64,000 nucleotides of DNA from Cannabis sativa (Eukaryota; Streptophyta; Magnoliopsida; Rosales; Cannabaceae). The stretch is from the NCBI RefSeq assembly GCF_029168945.1, contig NC_083606.1:11496041-11560040 (forward strand). Reading direction: 5' to 3'. Each line of letters opens with the position of its first letter. Positions within the stretch are counted from its first letter, which is position 1. The notes below the pieces were generated by a model that saw only the letters and a list, made by a program, of their open reading frames with translations, was not told the origin of the DNA and searched no databases. This document shows, piece after piece, positions 11,667 through 22,429 of this stretch. The translations under genes were made by a program, and so were the position numbers.

Positions 11667-12000
11667 TCGTTAAACGTCGCTAAATATCGACTTTTCATTG
11701 AATAAATAAAAGTTCCATTAATGTCGCTAAAAGTCGCTAACTTAATCGTGAAACGTCGCTATTTTTTATTTTTTCCAGAATTGATAAAAGTTCTTCCTAC
11801 ATCGCACCATGTCGCTAGTGTAATCGTGGAATGTCGCAGTTTTAAAATTTTTCCATAATTGATAAAAGTTCTTCCTATATCGCGACATGTCGCTAGTGTA
11901 GTCGTGGAAAGTCGCATTTTTAGGACCTTCTCCAGAATAAAATAAATTTCCAAACATGTCGTGAAAGTGTCGCTACATATCGCAAAATGTCGTGAAATAC
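11640..12000 (-). repeat. GCGACAT motif array 5
   Basis: ATGTCGCTA, ATCGTGAAACGTCGCTA and related forms, beginning inside the last codons of the small gene and ending before the transposase stop. Within it a unit of about 70 bp is duplicated (near 11770-11840 and 11842-11912), containing TAAAAGTTCTTCCTA followed by two motif copies. Confidence 0.75.
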
Positions 12001-12154
12001 ACAATTATATACAAAAATCTGAGATAGTGAGAGTAAACAACCACATACACAGAAAATAATGTCCATAAAACATAGTCATACATAAAAAAATACAAGTAAC
12101 ATGTCATAAACCATAATAATAATAATGCATGCAATTTCAAAACGAAAATGCTGC

Positions 12155-15100
12155 TCAAACCCTGGCCTTGCAAGTAGCTTTGTTGTGCCCCAATGCGCCA
12201 CAGTTTGAACATTTGCGTGGTTCCTTGACTTTTTGACCGTTCGATGGAAATCGGTTAGTCCGTAGTCTTCCTGCATTGCTCTTTCTTGGACGACCTACAG
12301 GTTTCTTCTCCACTGGTACACCGATTCTCATGTTCTGCATGTGTTCTGGAAGCACCCATTCATCCTCCTCACCCACAACATTAATTGTTGCATCGTAAGT
12401 ATTCTTCCACGTCTCCTTTGTGTAATAGGGGGATGACAGAGCGTAGACACTGACATTCTGAGTAAGCGCTGCAGCACATGCATGGGGACAAGGAATTTTC
12501 AACAATTGGAACATGCCGCAAGTGCAAGTTCTCTCAACTAAGTTCACATCTCCGCCTTTTTCAAAGTCAGAACCGTCAGCACCTCTTCCAACATTAAACA
12601 ATTGTGCACCGTTACGTAGGACACTTCTACGTCTACCATCCTCGTGTTGCTTTATCAAATCTTCCTCAAAATGAGTTGCCAAAGGGGTAACACACTTACT
12701 TGCCTTCTCCAGACGGTTAGCAAACCAATTTTGTAGTGTGAACCTTATGAACTCAACTAGAGTAGTTATTGGATATGCCCGAATTCTTCGATCACGTTGT
12801 TAAGGCTTTCGGCGTTGTTTGTCATGATGTTGTACTGTCTCCTAGACAATAAGGACGAGCCCATTTTTCTAATCCTATATTGTCAACATAAGCAGCGATG
12901 GGAGGATCCATCTGTCGGAGCACCTGCAAATGTCTATCACATTCCCTCTTCGACCATGCGTAAGCGGCCAACCATATTTGCGTGTTACATACATCAGTCT
13001 TGAACTTGTGGGTGACATTCATAGAAATATGTTTGTAGCATGCACAGTGGCATGCTTCGGGGAAAATAACCTCGACAGCATGTTCAATGCTTTGATGCCT
13101 ATCCGATACAAACACTAAGTTTTCAACCTCCCCAATCGCTTCCTTTAACTTCTGCAAGAAATACTTCCAAGAGTCATGATTCTCGCTGTCAACAATTGCA
13201 AAGGCAATCGGAAACAGTTGGTTATTTGCATCGTACGCTACAAAGAACTAGCATTGTGCCCCCAAACCTTGTCTTCAAGAACGTGCCGTCGATACTAATC
13301 ACGGGACGACAAAACTTAAATCCCCTCCTACAAGCGGCCGGTGACCGAAACGGTACTTGAACCTCGTTATCCTCTGTGATAATGTACGTAATAGTACTCG
13401 GATTCTTCGTTCCAAAGCACGTAAAAGTAACCGTGTAACCGACTATAAGCCTCTTTGGCGTACCCCTCGAATACATAAGTCCCTTCTCTCGGCACCTCCA
13501 AGCCTTCTCATAGCTCATCTTGATCCCATACTCCCGAAACATATCCCTTTGTATGTCTTTAGCTTTGTACTTAGTTCCATCGATTTGAACTTGTTCTTAA
13601 TGAGGTGGCCAACAACCCACGGTCTTTGCTTGACGGTTATCAGCATGTCTAGAATCCAGGCTACATGTGTGTTCGTTGTGGAATACAGTAACCTCAAACA
13701 TGTCACAACGTGCCCTCTTCCTCCCCCTCACTCTCCATTTGCAATCTGAACCCCTGCAAGTTGCATAAAAAACATCGGTCCCAGACTTCTTCACCATGAA
13801 CTCAAAATTCATTTTCAATGCAAACCTTCCAACCACATTTTTCAATTCAGTCTTATTTGTATACAGCTTGCCAACATATATTTCCCCTGAATGTGTACCA
13901 GTAAAAGAAGTTGTATAAACATTATTTTCCTCTATGTCTTCCCTTGTCCACACAATAGGTTTGAATTTTGTACAAACTTCAAAATCAGATGGTACAGTAC
14001 TACGAGGAGGACACAGGCGTTTACTGCGGTGCACAGTGTTTCGTGATTTTCACTCCGAGGGGTTCTTCTTTCTTGGTCTTTCCTTTGCTCCCTTGGACGT
14101 GGCGGAGATGGTGGAGGTAGTTCTAACCTTAAAGAAGGTACTTCTATAGGTTCATGAACTTCCAACTCCGCATCACCATCCTCGTTCAAATCTACTATAG
14201 GATCATTGTTGTAAAATGCACCATCAAACTCATTGAACTGGTCAAATCCATAGTCAACCCTATTATCCTCCTCTATATTAGTAGGGGCCTGCTCATTCAT
14301 CCCTACGGCTGGATCTGTTTCTGGGACAAAACTCCCAACAACACTTCTTGGGAGGACAGTTGGCGGAGTAGGCCCCAAAAGTGCATGCCTTTTAACCTTA
14401 GTCACAAAGAGTGGCAGCAAGTTCTCCACACTCATTTTTGCCTTCATTCTTAAGAACAATCTTACTTGACTATCTTTCACTAAAACTTCTGGCGGTATCA
14501 TATTGCCTTTCATGTACATATAACACACCTCTATTTTCAGTTCATACACAATAGGGTCTATATCCAATTCTTCATACAAAATATCATTCATCTTTTCTAA
14601 AGTAGTGTCAACCTCAAACATTAACATCTTACTTTTGGGATTATTGAAAATCCAGTTGAAACCTTCAACTGCCCAAGCCCCATCATATAGTACAACTACA
14701 AACACATTCGAATCTGCAAAACAAAATGACCACAAATTATAACAAACCAATATGTCGCAAGATATCGCGAACCAATCGCTACTTATCGCGAAATAATTGC
14801 AAAATACAGTAAGTCGACAAACGTCGCGAACATGTCGAGAAAAATAAAAATATCCACAATATAACACAATAATTCTATGTGTCGCGACTTGTGTCGGGAC
14901 ATGTCGATACATGTCGCTAAATGTCATCCCTAACCTCTTGTCAGCTCTTAATCGCTAAATGTCGCTAACCATGTCGCAAAATATCGCTAAAATTGCAAAA
15001 AAAACCAGTAAACTCGCAGACTTGTTGCATTTCGTGTTTCATTGACAAAGGGTGTCAAAAGGGTACATAAAAACCACGGATATGTGTAGATCTATTACTT

Positions 15101-15155
15101 TCAACATAAATACATCTAAATCAAACAATAATTACTAAAGAAATTACATACCCAT
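12155..15155 (-). pseudogene. MURA-type MULE transposase, frameshifted
   Basis: Minus-strand gene. Coding seems to begin with a four-base exon ATGG (15155-15152), then intron 15151-14714 (GT/AG), then the body from 14713. In order it shows an N-terminal MURA domain (14713 to about 14390), an acidic low-complexity stretch, a WRKY/FLYWCH-like Cys/His region (CRGSDCKWRV, EHTCSLD), the DDE domain (first Asp in VISIDGTFL near 13290, second in FVSDRHQS near 13095, Glu in NNAESLN at 12810-12808), a SWIM zinc finger (CTCGMFQLLKIPCPH) and a CCHC knuckle (CSNCGALGHNKATC) near the end. The frame changes about six times (near 14045, 13622, 13570, 13230, 12840 and 12775), so no single protein can be read. 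All catalytic residues are still present in fragments. Decay or assembly indels could explain it. Confidence 0.88.
14750..15000 (-). repeat. GCGACAT motif array 6 (transposase intron)
   Basis: Fills the first intron of the transposase gene. Forms such as ATGTCGCTAA, ATATCGCGA and TGTCGCGAC on the plus strand, so again the TAGCGACAT sense is on the minus strand. Confidence 0.78.
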
Positions 15156-15257
15156 TATTGTTTAAAGGAATGACTTTCTTAGAGCTTTGGTTGGGTTTCA
15201 AGTTCCCTTTGAGTAAGTCGGCCGAACACTAGCTCCGGTGGTGGCAATGTGTGTATT

Positions 15258-15399
<142 letters not shown>

Positions 15400-15506
15400 T
15401 GTTATGAATATTTTTTGGTTTGTTTTAGGGGTAAAATTGTAAGGGAAAAATGTTTTAAGTATAGTTTCCATAATGTAAAAAATGCTAGCAGTTTTAGTGT
15501 ATTATA

Positions 15507-15536
15507 TATTTTTAAGCATATATTGTCAAATTTCCC
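15507..15536 (-). repeat. MULE right terminal inverted repeat
   Basis: Mirror of 6656-6685 with one mismatch; followed by TATTCAAA. Confidence 0.88.
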
Positions 15537-15544
15537 TATTCAAA

Positions 15545-16591
15545 TCTCTACAAAAATATCTATGTTATTTAAATATTTAAGATATGATTTATAAATTTCT
15601 AATAAGGAAAAAATGATATATATAGAAAAAATATTATTTTTAAACTTATAATTTATAAATAATTAAATATTTAACAAAATAACAAATTTTTGAATTTGAA
15701 AACATTATGGTAAGTATATCTATTAAAATATCTATGTTAATTTCAAATTTATTAATTATTTAATTTGTTATATAAGATAATTTTAATATAATATTTTAAA
15801 TAAAAAGACAAAGTTATCTTTTAATTTAAAATATCTTAAATATCAAAATATCTAATCTTATAATTAAATAATAAATAAATATTAAAGAACTTAACAAATT
15901 TTTAAATCTGACCATAATAGGAAATATTTAAAAATTGGAAACAATCCAAAATAGAAATATTTAAAATTGGAAAAATTCCAAATTGAAATATTTAAAATTG
16001 GAAACATTTCAATTTAGAAATATTTAAAAAAAGGAAAAATGAATTTTTGGGAAACAAACCCATGAAAAAATTGGATTTTTGGGAAAAAATCCCAAAAATC
16101 GCAATTTTGGGTTTTTGTCGCCGAGGCCGCAATCGACAAAATAGGCTGCATGACACCCTATACGCGCGCGGAGCAGGAGGTGACGCCGAGAAAACTCGGC
16201 GCTTGCAGGGACTTCGACCGAGAAGCCTCGGTCAACTGCAGGGTGCACACGGGCGTGAGGCTCGTCACACGCGCGCGCATGGGGGGATGATCCGAGTGCC
16301 TGGTGCTCGCGATTGAGCACCCTTGCATACCCGAAATCCCGATTTTCCAAAATTCATAACTTTCTCAATTTTTATCGGAATCGAGTTCCGTAAAAAACAA
16401 AATTGCTTAATTTTTCACAAGGAATCCAAATAAAATATTTTCAATTATTGAAAAAATATTTTTCATGGAAAACGAAACTGTACAACATCAACATTCATCA
16501 TACAACACATAAACCAACATGAAGCCATCCAAATCAACACAGAAACATGCAATCATCGTTTTAATTCATATTACATGAAAGTAAATCATTA
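15545..16591 (-). other. LARD-1 internal region, right part (leader side)
   Basis: Sequence between the MULE and the PBS. The first 570 bp are AT-rich. About 16115-16330 is a sharply GC-richer island with several perfect hairpins: GCCGAG/CTCGGC (16185-16200), GACCGAG/CTCGGTC (16216-16233) and GTGCTC/GAGCAC (16303-16320). In the element RNA this lies about 270-480 nt after the PBS, where retroelement packaging and dimerisation signals usually sit. LARD-2 has only a short hairpin (ACTGT-ACGG-ACAGT) in the matching place near 28387-28400. No gene. Confidence 0.55.
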
Positions 16592-16608
16592 CCATGACTC
16601 TGGTGCCA
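16592..16608 (-). promoter_or_regulatory. Primer-binding site of LARD-1
   Basis: The minus strand reads TGGCACCAGAGTCATGG two bases after the 5' LTR end. It resembles the initiator tRNA-Met PBS (TGGTATCAGAGC) with a few mismatches. Confidence 0.75.
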
Positions 16609-16610
16609 GT

Positions 16611-18525
16611 TGTTGGAAATTATTTTACCAGGATCTAGATTTACTAACAAGTATGTTGGATTAACAACCTAATATGAATTCTAAAACAATGAAAATAAAC
16701 ACATATAAAGTTAGAAAACCTTACAGTGGGTGCAGCGGAATAATATGACTCCTTCCATTCAGATCTCTAGCCCTTGATTCCTTTCTGTAGCAGAGGATCA
16801 CCAAGATCTGAACCTGGATCTTCTTTTCTCCTTCTTTGATGCAGAAATTCCATAGTCTTCCATACTATGATTGAGATACCACTTGATGTGTGTGGGCACT
16901 ACTCATCTCACAAGGATTTCAAAATTTTTCTCTTTTTTCTCTCTTGAATTTCGTGGCTGATCATGCATGCAAGAGAAGAGAGCAAGGTTCCTTTATATAG
17001 GGAAAAAGGAGAGCACAACTTTCCAAATAAAACAGTTTCCTTAATTACTGTGTAATCAATTAACTGTCTTATTTAGTGTGATCCACCACTTTCCTATTAT
17101 AGCTAGGCTTTGATTAGCAATTACATGGCAATTTAAAAAATAAAAATAATAATTGGGAAACACAAAGGAGTGCTCGGCCATAGAGGGAAATGGGCCTCAC
17201 TTGGATTTTGCAGTTTCCTCAATTTTATTTCTATTTCTCCAAAAATGCCATTTTTCCAATTCTAATCATTTAAATGCCAAAACTAATTATTTAATAACTA
17301 AAATAGATTATTAAATAATATTGTCATTTAAAATAAATATTAATTAGACATACAAAGTCTCTTAATTAATAATTAAACCTAGAAACCCTTTTCTTTACGA
17401 TTTCATCCTTAAACTGTGAGAATTCATAAAGTAGACATAGTCTAACTTTTAGAATTATAATTGATTAATTAAAATCAATTAACTGAGTCTTACAAGCAGT
17501 ATGGCCTCAACTAGTATGGGGACCATGGGTCTATATAACCGAGCTTCCAATAAGTCGAACCGAATTTACCAAGTAAATTCCCTAACTTATTAATTCCTCA
17601 TTGAATCCACACTTAGAACTTGGAATTGCACTCTCAGTCATATAGAAACGCTCTATATGTTCCACGATATAGACACGTCATTAGTTATCCATTGTTATAA
17701 CCCTAATGTGATCAATGATCCTCTATATAGATGATTTACACTGTACAGGATTAAATTACCGTAACACCCTACAATGTATTTTATCCTTAAAACACTTAAC
17801 CCTGTATAAATGATATTTCACCTAAGTGAAATGAGATCTCCACCATTTATCTTCATTTGGTTAAGCTCGAAGGAAATCATCCTTTACTTCTATTTGCCAA
17901 ATAGAAGCTATAGATTCCATATTTATGTTAGCGCTCCCCCACTCAATTGCATTACCGTGTTCCCAAAATGTACGTATCACCCTGATACAAAACTAGGCTT
18001 AACTAACAAATCAAAGAACACGAATAATACTCTTGAAATTGAGCCTAACCATATCAGGATTTCGATCATGTGATCTAGGATCAACTTATGATATTGAATT
18101 GAATAGATATTTACGGTAAGTTTTAAAATCTAATTCAAAGTTCAATATCGGTCCATTCCAATGCATACTCCATGCATCCGATACTGGTAAACTTTGCCAA
18201 TGTCCTGGAAAGGACATAACACTTTTCCAAGGTGTAAGAATACCTATCGCTGATTATACCATGTCAGTCTAAATCCAGTGTTCTGACAAATTAGGGAATC
18301 TACTTTTGAACATATAATAAAGATTATATTCCACTGTGCTGACAACACTATAATCTTTAACCAACTCATATGTTCTGGACTTAAAAAGAATTCATACATT
18401 ATATACACATATAATCATGAAATAAATCATGTGAACCATGCAACATAAAATGTTATTTCTGATCTTTATTAATAAGTAAATCTGATTATATGAAATGAGT
18501 TTTATTTAGGGCATAAAACCCAACA
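16611..18525 (-). repeat. LARD-1 5' LTR, full length
   Basis: 1915 bp, with TGTTGG/CCAACA ends. It contains a good TATA box (16991-17000) and the 772 bp missing from the partner. Short frames inside (near 17810-18073) recur in every LTR copy without codon conservation and are not genes. Confidence 0.93.
16991..17000 (-). promoter_or_regulatory. TATA box in LARD-1 5' LTR
   Basis: CTATATAAAG on the minus strand. A start about 30 bp downstream would give an R-U5 leader of about 350 nt before the PBS. It lies in the segment deleted from the other LTR. Confidence 0.6.
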
Positions 18526-18953
18526 CTCCCTAGGCAGCCACTATACCATTCTTTTAAAAAGACTTAAATGCCCTTAAAGATATAACTTAGGTATTCCTAA
18601 AGCTAGGGGTAAAATGGTCAAAATCCATAACCCCGCTCAATCCCGATAATTTATTTTCTCTAAACTATTTCTTACTATGAAATAGGGTTCTAAACTTACC
18701 CATGTGATCAATCTAGCCATCCATCGCATTTTCCGTTGTCGCCGAGCAAAAATTACAAAAATAGCATATTACACATATAAGCTAAATAATACCCCTAGAG
18801 TTTAATAAAATCTCCGGAATTGAGAAATTATAACTCTAATATTTATTTCTAAATATTGGGGTCCACAATTAAATTAATTCACAAATAATAATAAAATAAT
18901 AAAAATTAGTGCTAATTGCCTTTACTAATCCAAATTATTAGAGCGGTCATTAC
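18526..18953. other. Right flank of LARD-1, no gene seen
   Basis: Continuation of 1-388 after the CTCCC duplication. Moderately AT-rich and without coding exons; likely older repeat sequence. Confidence 0.4.
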
Positions 18954-19183
18954 AGAAGATCCAGGTTCAGATCTTGATAATGCTATGCGACAAAAAGAAA
19001 TCAAGGGCTAGAGATCTGAACGGAAATAGTCATTATATTTCGCTGCCATCAATGTAAGGATTTCTTAATTTCTTATGTGTTTATTTCATCGTATTAAGAA
19101 ATTCATATTTAGGGTGTTAGTTTATAGATTGTAATCGACATACATGTTAGTAAATCTAAATTCTAATAAAATAATTTCCAACA
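18954..19183 (+). repeat. Diverged LTR fragment of the LARD family, opposite strand
   Basis: Its reverse complement aligns with the first 230 bp of the LARD-1 LTRs (for example 389-615): the GATCCAGGTTCAGATCTT block, the ATCAAGGGC block and the terminal AATAATTTCCAACA are all kept. It ends exactly at the LTR edge but no PBS follows, so it is an old truncated copy in the opposite orientation. Confidence 0.8.
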
Positions 19184-19915
19184 CATAGGTATATAAATAT
19201 ATGAATATATACAATATTTCTCTCTCATATATATATATATGAATATGTGTATATATTTTATGTATGTCCTTTTGGTGGCTCAAGACTTATATAAACTTCA
19301 CATATATATTTATAATGTTATGTAAACTAGTTAGAAATTTTAAAATTTTCATGCATACTTTAACGATGATTAGTTAGAGATGATCTTACTAGACTCACAA
19401 TTTTAACAAATTTTATAGTTGAGATTGTGAAGATAATGAATTTGAATCTCTTCCTTTTGAGTCTCTTGAAACTTCATTCTCTCAATGAAAGTACTAAACT
19501 GTTGACACAATTTTTCATCAACTTAATCTAAGCAGATTATTAATTCAAGAATAAAATCGAGAAAAGAAGAGACAAAAATAATAAACGAACGCTATATTTT
19601 TACGTAGTTTTGTAGTTAAATTTACATACTCTACGATTCAATATTATTTATGAATTTTGGTTGTGTTTATAATTTGGCAAAGTTTCTGTAACTCAGAATT
19701 TCTCTTAATTTTTTCCTTCAAGTCAACCCTTATTTATAGGAATAGGATGGTAGTTACTCAACCTTATCTTAGTGAAAAGTTACAATTGATGGTGTTTAAT
19801 GCTCATGTTTCACATATAACTGAACATTAGAAAAGTATAAATAATTGTGTATATTTAATATACAAAGAAGTAGTCTTTCAAGTGATCTTTGACTTGGTTA
19901 GACCATGTTATTTAT
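19184..19915. other. AT-rich spacer, no gene seen
   Basis: Contains TATATA runs near 19190-19260. No coding signal in either strand. Confidence 0.4.
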
Positions 19916-20513
19916 CAGCAGATGTATTGTTGTGTGTACGAGATGATGCATTACTGTTATTTAATACAAGGCAGCATATTGCTGACTGTGTATTACGAGA
20001 AGATGCATTGCTACTGTGTGATACGAGACAATGCATCACTGACTGTTTATTACGAGGTAATTCATCACTGTTGTGTAATACGAGGAGATGCATCACCGAG
20101 TATGTATTACGAGGCAATGCATTGTTAATTGTGTATTATAAGGTAATTCATCACTGTTGTGTAATACGAGGAGATGCATCGCTGAGTATGTATTACGAGG
20201 CAATGCATTGTTGATTGTGTATTACAAGGTGATTCATCACTGATGTGTAATATGAGGTGATTCATCACTGCTGTGTAATACGAGGTGATTCATCACTGCT
20301 GTGTAATACGAGTTTATTAATCACTGACTGTATTACAAGGCGATGCATTGTTGTTGTGTAATACGAGACAATGCATCATTGTTTATTACAAGATGATTCA
20401 TCACTGCTATTTAATATGAGTAGATGCATCGCTAAGTATGTATTATGAGGCAATGCATTGCTGATTGTGTATTACAAGGTTATTCATCACTGTTGTGTAA
20501 TACAAGGAGATGC
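19916..20513. repeat. Palindromic minisatellite, left part
   Basis: Imperfect tandem units of about 28-30 bp around GTGTAATACGAGGTGATTCA and TCACTGCT. Each unit holds a palindromic core such as GTGATGCATCAC or TGATTCATCA. The array continues at 30617 after the LARD-2 insertion; both parts together hold roughly thirty units. Apparent frames through it encode repeated peptides in several phases and are not credible genes. Confidence 0.9.
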
Positions 20514-22418
20514 TGTTGGAATTTATTTTACCAGGATCTTAGATCTACTCACAAGTATGTTTATTAACATCCTAAATATGAACTTTCTAAAACGATAAAT
20601 TAAACACATATAAAGTTTAAGAAACCTTACATTGGGTGCAGCGGAATAATATGACTCCTTCCGTTCAGATATCTAGCCCTTGATTCCTTTACGTAGCGAG
20701 CATTATCAATATCTGAACCTGGATCTCTTTCTCTGAATCTTTGATGCTGAATCTCCTTTGCTGATGATCTTTCTTCACGATCTTCCTCACTATGATTGAG
20801 GTATCACTTGATGTGTGTGGGCACTACTCTAATCACTAAGGATTTCGAAATTATCAAGGAAGAAGAGAGAGAGTGGTCAGCTAAAGATAGGGAGAGAGAA
20901 GGCTCAGTTTTTTCTCTGAAGGAAAAATAGAAAATTTAAGTGTAGAAATTTAGTGTAAATTTTCTGAAGCCTTCACTATCTATTTATAGCATTCCACTAG
21001 GGTTAGGTTTGAATTATTTGGCATTAAAATAATGAAAAAATCAGTTTAAATTTCCTACAAAAGTGGCTGGCCCTATACAAGTGGATTTGGGCCTCACTTT
21101 TTGCAATTTTGCAGTTTTATCTTTTCTGCATCTGATTTTCTCAAAAACGCCAATTTTCTAATTCAACCATTTAAATGCCAATTCTAACTATTTAATAACT
21201 ATAAATAATTATTAAATAATATTGTCATTTATCATATTTATTAATTGAACCATACAAAGTATCATAATTAACAAATATGCCCCTAAAACTCTTTCTTTAC
21301 AATTTCGCCCTTACTTAGTGAAAAATTCACAAATAGACATAGTCTAATTTGAGAATTATAATTGATTAATCAAAACCAATTACATGAGTCTTACAAGCAA
21401 TATTATCTCAACTAGTGGGGGGACCATGGGTCTATATAACCGAGCTTCCAATAAGTAGATCAAGAATTTAGCACTAAAATTCACTAACTTATTAATTCTT
21501 CGTTGAATCCACGCATAGAACTTAGAATTGCACTCTCAGTATATAGAATGCTCTATATGTTCCACCATATAGACACATCATTAGTTATCCATTGTTATAA
21601 TCCTAATTTGATCAATGATCCTCTATATGAATGATCTACACTGTAAAGGGATTAAATTACCGTTACACCCTACAATGTATTTATTCCTTAAAACACTTGA
21701 CCCCGTATAAATGATATTTCAGCTAATGTGAAATGAGTACTCCACCATTTATGTTCGTTTGGTCAAGCTCGAAGGAGATCATCCTTTGCTTACTATTCGC
21801 CAGATAGAAGCTATAGATTCCATGTTTATGATAGCGCTCCCACTCAATTGCACTACCGTGTTCCCAAAATGTACGTATCACCCTGACCTAAAAGTAGGCT
21901 TAACTAACAAATCAAAGAACACGAATAGCCTTTCAAGATTGAGCCTAATCATATCAGGATTAAGATCATTTGATCTAGGATCAACTAGGCGATATTGACT
22001 TGAATAGATATTACGGTAAGTTTAATAAATCTAAGTCAAAGTTCAATATCGGTCCCTTCCGATGCATACTCCATGCATCCAACCTGAGCTTTACTTTAAC
22101 CAATGTTCTGGAAAGAACATAGCACTTCTCCAAATGCAAGTAAACTCTTGTTGTAGATTATCATATCAGTAAAACCCTGTGTCTGATAAATCTAGGAAAC
22201 TTTATTCACATAGTCATGTTTACTTTCCAATGTGTTGACAGCACAATAAACAAGATCAAGTATGTGAAAAGGGTTTCAGATGAATTTATACATTATGTAC
22301 ATATAATCATGAAATAAATCATGTGAACCATGCAACATTAAATGTTATTTCTGATCTATATTAATAAGTAAATCTGATTATATTGAAATGAGTTTTATTT
22401 AGGGCATAAAACCCAACA
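20514..22418 (-). repeat. LARD-2 3' LTR
   Basis: 1905 bp; TGTTGG/CCAACA ends. It differs from the 5' LTR by small changes near 20690, 21850 and 22170. Confidence 0.94.
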
Positions 22419-22429
22419 AACTCCCACTT
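22419..22429 (-). promoter_or_regulatory. Polypurine tract of LARD-2
   Basis: AAGTGGGAGTT on the minus strand beside the 3' LTR, identical to that of LARD-1. Confidence 0.8.

Noticed and set aside
12797..14453. Plus-strand frames across the transposase
   Set aside because: Antisense shadows of the MURA gene.
16024..16350. 108-residue frame in the GC-rich island
   Set aside because: Open because of GC-rich composition; no homologue in LARD-2 and no start context. Hairpins explain the region better.
19882..20214. 110-residue repeat protein, and the idea of a CRISPR-like array
   Set aside because: The minisatellite is open in more than one frame, has no unique spacers, and a plant nuclear setting excludes CRISPR.
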